Source of the DNA: Rickettsiales bacterium
Lineage (GTDB): Bacteria; Pseudomonadota; Alphaproteobacteria; Methylaequorales; Methylaequoraceae
Assembly (NCBI GenBank): GCA_002715305.1
Contig: PAYV01000003.1
Location: forward strand, 1-8,542
Length of the DNA stretch: 8,542 bases
Direction: 5' to 3'
Shown here: positions 1 through 6,970 of the stretch, piece after piece
Numbering within the stretch: the stretch's first letter is position 1
Layout: the number at the start of each line of letters is the position of its first letter
Position numbers and translations under genes: made by a program
Notes under the pieces: generated by a model
The model's input: the letters and a program-made list of their open reading frames with translations, nothing else
What the model was told of the DNA's origin: nothing
Databases searched by the model: none

Positions 1-588
1 ACAGCATCAAATGTTATAACATATTTGTGCAAAGGCAATGTTGCGTTATCGATTACTTGTACAATAATTTCTACAATTTCTTCAGTTTTATTAACTCCAT
101 TAATTATTCTTGTTCTTGCCGATAAATCGATAGATGTTGATTTTCAAAAAATAATGCGATCAACACTTTTTATCGTGTTCTTTCCAACTTTGTTTGGCTT
201 GATATTCAAAAAATATCTTTTTAAAGTTAATACAAAGTTTCTTTTAATGTTCCCAAAATTATCTGAAATTTTTATAGCTCTTATAATTGGAATAATCTTC
301 TCATTAAATACAGACAATTTATCATTAGTCTCTGAACAACTCATTTTAGGTGTAATGATGCATAATCTATTAGGATTGGCTCTAGGATATTATGTTTCAA
401 AAAAGCTTTCTTTTCCTAATGATGTAAAAAAGACTATTTCAATAGAAGTTGGAATGCAAAATTCAGGGTTGGGTATGACTCTGGCCCTTTTGCATTTTTC
501 CAAAATTTCATCATTACCATCTGCAATTTTTAGCTTATGGCACAATATTTCTGCTATAGGACTTGTTTATTTGTGGAAAAAAAAATAG
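1..588 (+). CDS. Bile acid:sodium symporter (BASS) family transporter, 5'-truncated by the window edge
   Basis: Reading frame 1 is open from the first base, so this is the C-terminal 195 residues of a longer gene (BASS proteins are usually about 300-330 aa). A TTG at base 25 could be taken for a start, but codons upstream of it read TASNVITYL, matching the end of the family's conserved GGTASN(V/I) sodium-site motif, so the gene is cut, not short. The second conserved crossing motif appears as EVGMQNSGLG at visible residues 149-158. At least five hydrophobic segments are seen. The family couples Na+ to uptake of organic anions (bile acids, pantoate, 2-keto acids and others); substrate cannot be told from this fragment. 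The gene is followed after 29 bases by the Mop/Tup genes on the same strand; a functional link is not evident. Confidence 0.88.
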   Translation, partial: TASNVITYLCKGNVALSITCTIISTISSVLLTPLIILVLADKSIDVDFQKIMRSTLFIVFFPTLFGLIFKKYLFKVNTKFLLMFPKLSEIFIALIIGIIFSLNTDNLSLVSEQLILGVMMHNLLGLALGYYVSKKLSFPNDVKKTISIEVGMQNSGLGMTLALLHFSKISSLPSAIFSLWHNISAIGLVYLWKKK

Positions 589-617
589 ATTAATTATTTA
601 TTCAAGAAAGGAACAAA

Positions 618-845
618 ATGGAAATAAGTGCAAAAAATCAAATTCGTGGAATAGTAACCTCAGTTATACATGGTCAAAGCTATGCTCAAATTGCAGTAGA
701 ACAGACTGATGCAGATGAACAGCCTACAGGAAGTTTTATTCATGCTGCAGTACCTGTTGATATTTGTAAAAGAATGAATTTATCTAAAGGAAATCACGTA
801 ACATGTATTTTTCCAGCTGCTACAGTTATATTAGCTAAGCACTAA
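618..845 (+). CDS. Mop/TOBE-domain small molybdate/tungstate-binding protein
   Basis: A 75-residue protein that is essentially one TOBE (Mop) domain. The opening MEISAKNQIRGIVTSV and the end FPAATVILAKH match the two ends of the family's beta barrel (typically M-K-I-S-A-R-N...G-x-V and ...I-K-A-S-x-V-M-L). Free-standing Mop proteins of about 68-70 aa assemble into hexamers that hold molybdate or tungstate in the cytoplasm. This one is slightly longer, with an acidic, polar insertion around residues 29-38 (QTDADEQPTG) between strands. The start is fixed by a clear AAAGGA Shine-Dalgarno six bases before the ATG. It lies only 8 bases before the tungstate permease gene, so storage or buffering of the imported oxyanion is a reasonable inferred role. 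Confidence 0.85.
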   Translation: MEISAKNQIRGIVTSVIHGQSYAQIAVEQTDADEQPTGSFIHAAVPVDICKRMNLSKGNHVTCIFPAATVILAKH

Positions 846-853
846 AGAATAAG

Positions 854-1552
854 TTGTTAGAACTTTTATTAAAGTCTTTTGAATTAATAAGCTCATTTGA
901 TCAAGATTTATACGAGATAATATTTTTATCTTTAAAAGTTTCATTTATTGCTCTTTTAGTCTCCTCCATAATAGGTTTGCCCATTTGTGCTGTTATTGCC
1001 ACTAATGATTTTATAGGAAAAAAAATTCTTATAATTTTTTTCAATTCAATGATGGCTTTGCCACCAGTATTTGTTGGGCTCGTTCTTTACATTTTGTTTT
1101 CTAAAAGCGGACCATTGGGATTTCTAGAAATTTTGTATACTCCCTTAATAATGATAATTGCACAAATTGTCCTGATTTTACCAATTATAATATCTGTAGG
1201 AATAGAAACTTTAGAAAATATAGCAAGAGAATATGATGAATTATTATCAATATTAAATGTTAATTTAGGAAATAAAATAAAAATCATTCTATGGGATGGA
1301 AGATTTGTTTTATTTACATGTATTCTTACTGGATTGGGAAGGGCATTATCAGAAGTTGGAGCAATTATTATTGTAGGTGGAAACATTATTCATGTTACAA
1401 GGGTAATGACTACTTCAATTGCTTTAGAAACATCAAAAGGAAATCTTACTTTAGCAATGTCATTAGGAATAATCTTAATTATCATTTCAATTGTTCTTAA
1501 TGGATTTGCATTAATTACAAAATATTCAGCAAAAAGATTTTCGTATGACTAA
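854..1552 (+). CDS. tupB: Tungstate ABC transporter, permease TupB
   Basis: A 232-residue integral membrane protein with about five to six hydrophobic helices, the usual length for TupB. The cytoplasmic coupling (EAA) loop spans roughly residues 125-175, ending in GLGRALSEVGA. The following stretch at 171-197, including VGGNI, HVTRVMTTSIALETSKGN, is characteristic of tungstate permeases (TupB) and differs from ModB and CysT/W. The start is TTG at 854; no ATG or GTG lies in a sensible position upstream, and the first downstream ATG would remove the first two helices. The protein should form the inner-membrane channel with the ATPase encoded next, whose ATG overlaps this stop by 8 bases, indicating translational coupling. 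The partner binding protein TupA is not encoded in the visible sequence. Confidence 0.88.
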   Translation: MLELLLKSFELISSFDQDLYEIIFLSLKVSFIALLVSSIIGLPICAVIATNDFIGKKILIIFFNSMMALPPVFVGLVLYILFSKSGPLGFLEILYTPLIMIIAQIVLILPIIISVGIETLENIAREYDELLSILNVNLGNKIKIILWDGRFVLFTCILTGLGRALSEVGAIIIVGGNIIHVTRVMTTSIALETSKGNLTLAMSLGIILIIISIVLNGFALITKYSAKRFSYD

Positions 1553-2246
1553 ACTGAATAAAATTGAATTTAAAAATTTAAACCTAAATTTAGAAAATTC
1601 TATCTTTTTTAAAAATCTAAATCTTTCTTTTTCGCCTTCAGGTATATCAGCAATTATTGGTCCAAATGGCTCAGGAAAGACTCTTATTTTAAAACTAATA
1701 ATGGGATTGATAAAACCAACAAAAGGAAAAATATCTTTATTTAGTAGTTCAAGGTCAAATATATCTTATGCTTCTCAAAATGTAATTTTATTAAGAAGAA
1801 ATGTATTTGAAAATTTAAGTCTACCGATGAAAATTCATGGTTTTAGCAATCAATTTATCAATAACAGAATAGAAAAATTATTAAAATTTTTTCGTATGTA
1901 CGATCTAAAAAATAAATCTGCAAGAAGTTTATCTGTTGGAAAAAAACAATATTTGTCGGTTATAAGAAGTTTTATACTAGATTCAGATATTATAATTCTT
2001 GATGAGCCTTGTGCTAATCTTGATGATCAATCAACTAAAAGAATTGAAAAATTTATTTCATTAGAAAAAAAATTACAGAAAAAAATAATCTTAGTTACTC
2101 ATGATATCTTACAGGCAAAAAGACTTGCTGATGAGATTATTTTGTTAAAAAAGGGCAAAGTAAAAATTCATAAGACAAAAAAGAATTTTTTTTTGGGTCA
2201 AAGTTCAAGTATTAGTAATTTGGATAAAGGGGAAATAGTAGTTTAG
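1545..2246 (+). CDS. tupC: Tungstate ABC transporter, ATP-binding protein TupC
   Basis: A 233-residue ABC ATPase. Visible motifs are Walker A GPNGSGKT (39-46), Q-loop Gln78 (SYASQN), a signature LSVGKKQ at 129-135 that departs from LSGGQ, Walker B IIILDEP (149-155) with Glu154 as the catalytic base, D-loop ANLD (157-160), and H-loop His186 in LVTHD. It lacks the long C-terminal TOBE extension of ModC; the separate Mop protein two genes upstream may supply that domain type in trans (inference). The ATG overlaps the end of the permease gene by 8 bases. The gene ends 11 bases from the convergent membrane-protein gene, and no terminator hairpin is visible in that gap. The substrate assignment rests mainly on the TupB-type permease. 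Confidence 0.85.
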   Translation: MTKLNKIEFKNLNLNLENSIFFKNLNLSFSPSGISAIIGPNGSGKTLILKLIMGLIKPTKGKISLFSSSRSNISYASQNVILLRRNVFENLSLPMKIHGFSNQFINNRIEKLLKFFRMYDLKNKSARSLSVGKKQYLSVIRSFILDSDIIILDEPCANLDDQSTKRIEKFISLEKKLQKKIILVTHDILQAKRLADEIILLKKGKVKIHKTKKNFFLGQSSSISNLDKGEIVV

Positions 2247-2257
2247 TTATAAAACAA

Positions 2258-2668
2258 TTATATATTTTGACTTTGAATTATTTGGTAAGTTAATCGAGTA
2301 AAAAAATAAGTACAATTTAATGATATTATGAACATAATTAATAATCTTATTGAACTCTCAAGGTGATCTCCAATCCAATTAATAAATCTTTCTGAATTTG
2401 AGATTTTCATACAAACCTCAAAAATTATTATGAAAGAGAATATAAAGTTTACAATTTGCAAACCTTTAATACTTAGGTAATTATAAAACAATATGGATAG
2501 AATTATAAAAATAAGTGTAAATAAGAAAGTATAAAAAAAAATATTAAACTTTTTATTATTGGTTAATAAATCTATAAAACTGCCTTTTAAATTAAACAAC
2601 TTAGAGATGGATCTAAGAATAAAAGCAAGTATTATTTGCACTAGCAACAACACAAAGATTGTTATCAT
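2258..2668 (-). CDS. Small multi-pass membrane protein, unknown function
   Basis: A 136-residue hydrophobic protein that I do not recognise. Counting from the ATG, four membrane-spanning stretches are apparent at about 2-18, 42-65, 70-88 and 107-126. They are linked by short basic or polar loops, the first being LFNLKGSFIDLLTNNKKF and the third a charged segment around SNSERFINWIGDHLE. Codons read TTG-ATG at the 5' end; TTG (base 2671) is in frame immediately before the ATG and could also serve. The ATG lies 7 bases after the stop of the preceding small gene, with no strong Shine-Dalgarno, so translation is probably coupled. Frame integrity, AT-rich codon use like its neighbours and membrane periodicity support a real gene. 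Confidence 0.62.
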   Translation of the reverse strand: MITIFVLLLVQIILAFILRSISKLFNLKGSFIDLLTNNKKFNIFFYTFLFTLIFIILSILFYNYLSIKGLQIVNFIFSFIIIFEVCMKISNSERFINWIGDHLESSIRLLIMFIISLNCTYFFTRLTYQIIQSQNI

Positions 2669-2675
2669 CAAGGAA

Positions 2676-2903
2676 TTATTTATTTTTCTTGTCCTTAGTA
2701 TTTATATTTATTTTTGTAAGTTGAAATAAACCAGCTATTATTAATATTGATACAATATAAAATATTATGAAACCAATCGGATTTTGAGAACTATAATCCA
2801 AGAGTTCTTTTTGTTGACAAAGCAGATCTTCACTTAAATCTAAAAATTCCTTGGAACAAAATTCAAATGCGTCAGATTTTATTTTCTCATTTTGATTTTT
2901 CAA
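2676..2903 (-). CDS. Small single-pass membrane protein, unknown function
   Basis: A 75-residue protein without recognisable family. Residues 1-42 are polar and likely helical, with two cysteines (FCSKEF and LLCQQK) and many acidic residues. Residues 43-62 (NPIGFIIFYIVSILIIAGLF) form one membrane helix, and a short lysine-rich tail follows. The only usable start is TTG at 2903: there is no internal Met and an in-frame TGA lies a few codons upstream. The TTG follows the stop of the DUF6494-like gene by 2 bases, and a GAGA element sits about 10 bases upstream inside that gene's end, so the two are probably translated as a coupled pair. The tail positive charge suggests the C terminus is cytoplasmic. 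It could be a partner of the adjacent four-helix protein, but that is conjecture. Confidence 0.55.
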   Translation of the reverse strand: MKNQNEKIKSDAFEFCSKEFLDLSEDLLCQQKELLDYSSQNPIGFIIFYIVSILIIAGLFQLTKININTKDKKNK

Positions 2904-2905
2904 GC

Positions 2906-3115
2906 TTAAATCTCGATTTCAATTTCACCATCAATTGAATTAGAAAGATTTAAATCTTCACACGAAATGTTAGCTTTAATTTTAATTTTTTTTGAAGTAG
3001 TAATTTCACCATTTTTAACTAAATCTCTAACATTATCTTCAATTAATCTTTGAGAATTAATGCCAACATTTTTAAGAAATTTTCTGATAGATATATTTAA
3101 TTTTTCTTCATTCAT
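2906..3115 (-). CDS. DUF6494-like small protein
   Basis: A 69-residue soluble protein. The pattern MNEEKLNISIRKFLKNVGIN-SQRLIEDNVRDLVKNGEI followed by a predicted beta segment and the close DGEIEIEI resembles the alphaproteobacterial DUF6494 family as I remember it (M-N-E-D...IRKFLK-x-VG-x-TSQREIE...GEIE). Function of that family is not known. The first half should be helical (residues 3-38) and the second half beta-rich. ATG start at 3115, preceded by an extremely AT-rich leader with no visible Shine-Dalgarno. It is the first gene of a three-gene unit on the minus strand; the iron importer ends 64 bases upstream, so read-through from that operon is possible. Family assignment is from memory and moderately sure; that it is a gene is more certain. 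Confidence 0.66.
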   Translation of the reverse strand: MNEEKLNISIRKFLKNVGINSQRLIEDNVRDLVKNGEITTSKKIKIKANISCEDLNLSNSIDGEIEIEI

Positions 3116-3179
3116 AATAATAAAATATGAAAAAAAAATTTCAAAGTAAAGATTATTTGTTAATTATAAAGAATTTAAT

Positions 3180-4232
3180 TCAAAAACAAACTAAATGATC
3201 GATGTTAATTGGAAATTTAACTCCAAATTCATCATTAACATCATGCAAATGAGAGTGATGTGCATGTACCAAAACTGGAACAATTTCATTTTTTGGCAAA
3301 CGTAGATGATAGATAAAATTTGTTCCAATAAATTTTTTATCAATAATTTTAAATTTAAGTTTACTTTTATCATCATGAATTAAATCTTCAGGTTGAATTA
3401 ATAGTCTTACTAAACTTCCAATTTTTTTTTGTTCGACAAAATTTCCACTAATAGTTCCAAGAATGTGATGTTTAACTGCAAATCTGGAAACTACTCTAAC
3501 TTTAATAAAAACTCCCTTATTAAAAAAATTTGCAACTTTTTCAGATTTGGGATAGTGATAAATTTGATATGGTGAATCAAATTGTTCTAAATTGTTTTTT
3601 ATAAATAAACCGCATTTATTTCCGAAATAAAATGCTTCATTATAGTCATGTGTTACTAATATGGTTGTGAGTTTTTTTTCGTTTAAAATTTTTTTTAAAT
3701 TCATTTGAAGTTCTTCTTTTAATCCAGGATCAATATTAGAAAATGGTTCATCAAGAAGTAAAAGTTTTGGGTTTGATAAGAGCGTCCTTGCTAATGAAAC
3801 TCTTTGTGATTCACCAGCGCTAATTTGATGTGGAAATTTTTCTAATAAATTCTGTAATTTAAAAGTCTTGATTAAAAAAGAAATTTCATTTTTTTTAAGG
3901 TTTTTTTTTGACTTTATTCCAATTTCAATATTTTCTTTTAAATTTAAATGAGGGAATAAACAATTATCTTGAAAAGACAGAGCTACTTTTCTGTCTTCCG
4001 GTGCAATGTGATGCTTTCCAGAAGATAAAAGTTTATTATCTAGCCAAATTTCTCCAGAACTTATTTTTTCTAAGCCTGCTATTGTCCTTAAAATTGTAGT
4101 TTTACCCACTCCAGACGGACCTAAAAAACAAATAACATCTCCTTTATTTTTAATATCTAAATTTATATTATTAAGTTGATGATTTTTGCTTGATGAAAAA
4201 GTTACATTAACTATTTTAAAAAAATTTTCCAA
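3180..4232 (-). CDS. fbpC: Ferric iron ABC transporter, ATP-binding protein (FbpC/FutC-type)
   Basis: A 350-residue ABC ATPase of the iron(III) importer class, normal for FbpC (about 350 aa). Motifs: Walker A GPSGVGKT (38-45 with flanking Gly), Q-loop Gln88 in ALSFQDN, signature ISAGESQRVSLAR from 137, Walker B LLLLDEP (157-163), D-loop SNID (165-168), H-loop His195 in LVTHD. The signature is altered: ISAGE in place of LSGGQ. Residues 241-350 form the C-terminal OB/TOBE-like regulatory domain and carry a histidine cluster HAHHSHLH (323-330). Start is TTG at 4232; an in-frame TAA a few codons upstream and no internal Met near the N terminus leave no better choice. It lies 18 bases after the permease stop. 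Together with the two upstream genes it makes a complete importer. Confidence 0.9.
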   Translation of the reverse strand: MENFFKIVNVTFSSSKNHQLNNINLDIKNKGDVICFLGPSGVGKTTILRTIAGLEKISSGEIWLDNKLLSSGKHHIAPEDRKVALSFQDNCLFPHLNLKENIEIGIKSKKNLKKNEISFLIKTFKLQNLLEKFPHQISAGESQRVSLARTLLSNPKLLLLDEPFSNIDPGLKEELQMNLKKILNEKKLTTILVTHDYNEAFYFGNKCGLFIKNNLEQFDSPYQIYHYPKSEKVANFFNKGVFIKVRVVSRFAVKHHILGTISGNFVEQKKIGSLVRLLIQPEDLIHDDKSKLKFKIIDKKFIGTNFIYHLRLPKNEIVPVLVHAHHSHLHDVNDEFGVKFPINIDHLVCF

Positions 4233-4250
4233 ATTTTTGCTTGTTTATAT

Positions 4251-5858
4251 TTATTTGTTATTTGAGTATTTTAGGTAAATAATAATAAATATACTAGTCC
4301 ATAAAATTAAAAATAAAGATGGTAATGCTGATGCCTCTATTAAGTCTTGAGAAGCAAAATTATACGCTGTGGTTGAAAAAGTTTCAAAATTAAAAGGCCT
4401 CAATATTAACGTGATTGGTAATTCTTTAAAAATCTCTATTGATATTAATAAAAATATAAGTGTTAGATTTTTAAACAAAAATGGAAAATGCACTTTGAAA
4501 AATGTTTGATATTTTTTATACCCAAGAAGATACGATGTTTCATCTACAGAGGTGTTGATATTAAGATAACTAGCTTTTATACCATTAAAAGAAATTGAAT
4601 AAAATCTTAGAAAATATCCTAAAATTAGTCCAGAAATTGTTCCAATAAAAATATTTTTTAAGTCTGAGACAAAAATATCATCTAAAATAGACAGAAATGA
4701 CAAAATCGATACTGATATTATTATTCCAGGAATAGCGTAACCAGAAACAGAAAAAATAGAAATAAAAGTCAAAAGTTTACTCTTTAAAACTCTAATAGAA
4801 AAATTAGTAATGATTGAAAGAATAATTAGTATTAGAGATGTTAAGATAACAATTTTAAGTGTGTTTGCATTTAACTCATATAAATTTATGTTTGAAAAAT
4901 ACTCGGGAAATTTAAAAGTCCAAAAAATCATTTGAAATAAAGGAAATAAAAAACTGATAAAAAATAAAGATGCACAAAAAACCAATGCTAGTGAGCTTTT
5001 ATAACCAACGAGTCTAATTTTTCTTATTTGTTTTTCTTTACCCGTGTTGAAAAAAAAAAATTTAGAGTATCCTCTAGATATTTTTTCTGACAAGAAGAAA
5101 ATCAAAATAAAAAACAAAAGAAAAATAGATAATAAGTTTGCAGTTACAAGATCATCAAAAATAAACCATGAATCATATATACCTGTTGTAAAAGTACTAA
5201 TTCCAAAGAAAGATACTGTGCCATAATCGGAGAGAGTTTCCATTGCTACAAGACTTAATCCAATAAATATTGACGGTCGAGCTAAAGGTAAAATAATTTT
5301 AAAAAAAATATTAATATTTTTTAATCCGAGATTCAAACCAACATCGATGAGATTTTGAGACTGATTTGAAAATGATAATTTTGTTAAAATAAAAACGTAA
5401 CCAAATAATGTCAAACTCAAAGAACTAATTGTTCCAACCATTGGAGAAACATTTGGAATAAAATTTGTTTCAGATAATCCTGTAATTTTAGAAATAATTA
5501 AAAACCCGGTTCCATAAAATTCAAAAAATGATGAAATGGAAAATGCAAATATGTAAGAAGGTATAGCAAGTGATAATATTAGTGACCACTTAAAAAAGTT
5601 TGCTAAGGGGAATTTATAAAAAGTAACCAAGTAAGCCGAAATTACACCTAGAAGAAAAGTTATAGGTAATACCCACAAAAGAATTTTAATAGAATTAAAA
5701 AAAAAAATAAAAAGTGAAGTATTTCTTAGAAAATTTATGTATTCATAATCAATATTTAAGGTATTTATTAAAATATTAATTAAGGGCAAAGATGCAATAA
5801 ATGAAATAATCAAAGCTGGTGAATACAAAATTGTATTATCTCTTAGATTATTAAACAA
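4251..5858 (-). CDS. fbpB: Ferric iron ABC transporter, permease (FbpB/FutB-type)
   Basis: A 535-residue inner-membrane protein with two tandem MetI-type permease halves, each with about six helices, as in SfuB/FbpB/FutB (usually 500-560 aa). The first coupling loop lies at about 172-195 (DVGLNLGLK then ILPLARPS), the second at about 439-460 (DETSYLLGYKKYQTFFKV). The stretch KELPITLILRPFNFETFSTT (478-497) is a strong hallmark of iron(III) permeases. Fusion of both halves means one polypeptide forms the whole channel. Start is TTG at 5858, with GGGA about 9 bases upstream overlapping the end of the binding-protein gene; the gap to that gene is 11 bases. The long run of aromatic and Ile/Leu codons makes it one of the most AT-rich genes here. 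Confidence 0.93.
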   Translation of the reverse strand: MFNNLRDNTILYSPALIISFIASLPLINILINTLNIDYEYINFLRNTSLFIFFFNSIKILLWVLPITFLLGVISAYLVTFYKFPLANFFKWSLILSLAIPSYIFAFSISSFFEFYGTGFLIISKITGLSETNFIPNVSPMVGTISSLSLTLFGYVFILTKLSFSNQSQNLIDVGLNLGLKNINIFFKIILPLARPSIFIGLSLVAMETLSDYGTVSFFGISTFTTGIYDSWFIFDDLVTANLLSIFLLFFILIFFLSEKISRGYSKFFFFNTGKEKQIRKIRLVGYKSSLALVFCASLFFISFLFPLFQMIFWTFKFPEYFSNINLYELNANTLKIVILTSLILIILSIITNFSIRVLKSKLLTFISIFSVSGYAIPGIIISVSILSFLSILDDIFVSDLKNIFIGTISGLILGYFLRFYSISFNGIKASYLNINTSVDETSYLLGYKKYQTFFKVHFPFLFKNLTLIFLLISIEIFKELPITLILRPFNFETFSTTAYNFASQDLIEASALPSLFLILWTSIFIIIYLKYSNNK

Positions 5859-5869
5859 ACTTTATATCC

Positions 5870-6877
5870 CTAATTCCAACCTGATTTTTTCATTAATTTA
5901 TATGCTTCTTTTTGCCACTTTCCATAACTAGAAACAGGTGTCTCTAAATCTTGCTTAAATTTTCCCATTGATTTAACTAAATTATTAGATTCAATATTTT
6001 CAATAACAGGATATTCAAAAGTATTGTTAACAATATGCTTTTGAACTTCAGGCGTTAATAGATATTCAATAAGTTTTATTGCATTTTTTTTATTTGGAGA
6101 ATATTTCAAAACACCCACACCTGAAATATTCATATGAACGCCACGATTATTTTGATTTGGAAAAAAGGGTTTTACCTTCTGTGCTGCCAGTTGTTGTTCC
6201 TTTCCTTTTTTACCGGATAACATCAAAGCATAATAATAGGTATTAGCTATAGCTAATTTAGATTCACCTGATGCAACAGATAAGATTTGTGCCCTATCAT
6301 TACCTTGAGGCTTTCTAGAAAAATTATTTACAAAATCTTTAAGCCATTTTTTCATATACTCTAGACCATTTTTTTCTATCAAGGATGAGATTAAAGATTG
6401 GTTGTAAACATTATTTGCCTGTCTAATTGCAATTTGGTCTTTCCAACGTGATTCAGATAAATTCTCATAATTTAATCCTTTAAGCTCATTTTTTGATATC
6501 CTGGAAGGAGAGTAAAAAATAATTCTAGCTCTTTTTGCAATTCCAACCCAATATTCTGATCTAAAAGCACTAGGGACTTTACTTTCAATAATTTGTGATG
6601 AGATTTTTTGAAATACATCTTTCTTTTCTGCAGAAATTAGCCTTCCTACATCAGCTAAGAAAAAAATGTCACCGATGCAATCTTCACCCTCCTCCAAAAT
6701 TCTTTTTTCTAAAGGTTTTGATTTTCCAGATATAACATTGACTTTTATACCTGTTCTTTCAGTAAAGTTTTTATAAACTTTTATATCTGATTCATAATGG
6801 CGAGTGGTAAAAAGATTAACTTCATCGGCAAGTAAATTGCTAAATGAAAATAGAAGAACAAAAAAATACCATCTCAT
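5870..6877 (-). CDS. fbpA: Ferric iron-binding periplasmic protein (FbpA/FutA/IdiA family)
   Basis: A 335-residue extracellular solute-binding protein. Residues 1-17 form a short Sec signal peptide (basic Arg2, hydrophobic core, NLLA cleavage before Asp18); there is no lipobox. The mature chain begins with the family's LFTTRHYESD, providing His27 and Tyr28. RQANNVYNQSL gives Tyr158, and ANTYYYALM gives the adjacent tyrosines 214-215. These correspond in position to the Tyr-rich Fe(III) site of FutA (with several Tyr ligands) and FbpA (His plus Tyr pair). Cys67 within GEDCIGDIFFLADVGRL is unusual at a loop that normally contains Asn/Ser or Ala. First gene of the importer operon, followed by permease and ATPase. 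No Shine-Dalgarno precedes the ATG; the leader is nearly pure A/T and contains a strong palindrome at 6893-6918. Confidence 0.93.
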   Translation of the reverse strand: MRWYFFVLLFSFSNLLADEVNLFTTRHYESDIKVYKNFTERTGIKVNVISGKSKPLEKRILEEGEDCIGDIFFLADVGRLISAEKKDVFQKISSQIIESKVPSAFRSEYWVGIAKRARIIFYSPSRISKNELKGLNYENLSESRWKDQIAIRQANNVYNQSLISSLIEKNGLEYMKKWLKDFVNNFSRKPQGNDRAQILSVASGESKLAIANTYYYALMLSGKKGKEQQLAAQKVKPFFPNQNNRGVHMNISGVGVLKYSPNKKNAIKLIEYLLTPEVQKHIVNNTFEYPVIENIESNNLVKSMGKFKQDLETPVSSYGKWQKEAYKLMKKSGWN

Positions 6878-6892
6878 ATTAAATATTATTAC

Positions 6893-6918
6893 AATTATTA
6901 TTATTGATAATAATAATT
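6893..6918. promoter_or_regulatory. Perfect 12-bp-arm palindrome, candidate iron-responsive operator
   Basis: Arms 6893-6904 (AATTATTATTAT) and 6907-6918 (its exact reverse complement) flank a 2-base centre. The site lies 16-41 bases before the ATG of the iron-binding protein and overlaps the proposed -10 box, where a bound repressor would block transcription. It contains GATAAT and several ATAAT repeats reminiscent of Fur-type boxes built from GATAAT hexamers. The arms are A/T only, so in a genome this AT-rich some chance symmetry is expected; 12 matched pairs in a row still exceeds what I see elsewhere in the window. The regulator (Fur/Mur, Irr or another) cannot be named from this. Confidence 0.5.
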
Positions 6919-6937
6919 AATACTAATGAAAAATCAA
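6910..6937 (-). promoter_or_regulatory. Putative sigma-70 promoter of the iron importer operon
   Basis: On the minus strand TTGATT (6937-6932) is followed after 16 bases by TATTAT (6915-6910), a 4/6 and 5/6 match to -35 and -10 consensus. A transcript would begin near 6903 and have a leader of about 25 bases without a visible Shine-Dalgarno. The -10 overlaps the palindrome at 6893-6918. Several other AT-rich hexamers nearby could serve, so the exact choice is uncertain. Confidence 0.4.
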
Positions 6938-6939
6938 TC

Positions 6940-6963
6940 GGGTAGGAGATAAATCTCCTACCC
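6940..6963 (-). terminator. Intrinsic terminator of hsp20
   Basis: An 11-bp perfect inverted repeat, GGGTAGGAGAT (6940-6950) and ATCTCCTACCC (6953-6963), the most GC-rich stem in the window. It begins 7 bases beyond the hsp20 stop codon. On the minus strand the stem is followed by GATTGATTTTTCATT, a T-rich but interrupted tract. Practical stem is 10 bp with a 4-base loop. It should stop hsp20 transcripts from running into the iron operon, which lies in the same direction and whose promoter starts right after it. Confidence 0.78.
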
Positions 6964-6970
6964 AAAAAGT

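Noticed and set aside
144..344. Open frame on the minus strand inside the BASS gene
   Set aside because: Shadow of a gene with clear family motifs; no ribosome-binding site and no recognisable protein.
1087..1500. Two open frames (one per strand) within tupB
   Set aside because: They overlap a well-supported permease and look like by-products of AT-rich codon use.
2247..2257. Bidirectional terminator between the convergent tupC and membrane protein genes
   Set aside because: The gap is 11 bases and no inverted repeat is visible in or around it.
3116..3179. Terminator after the iron importer operon
   Set aside because: There is a T tract on the minus strand but no GC-containing stem in front of it; only 5-bp A/T symmetry is present.
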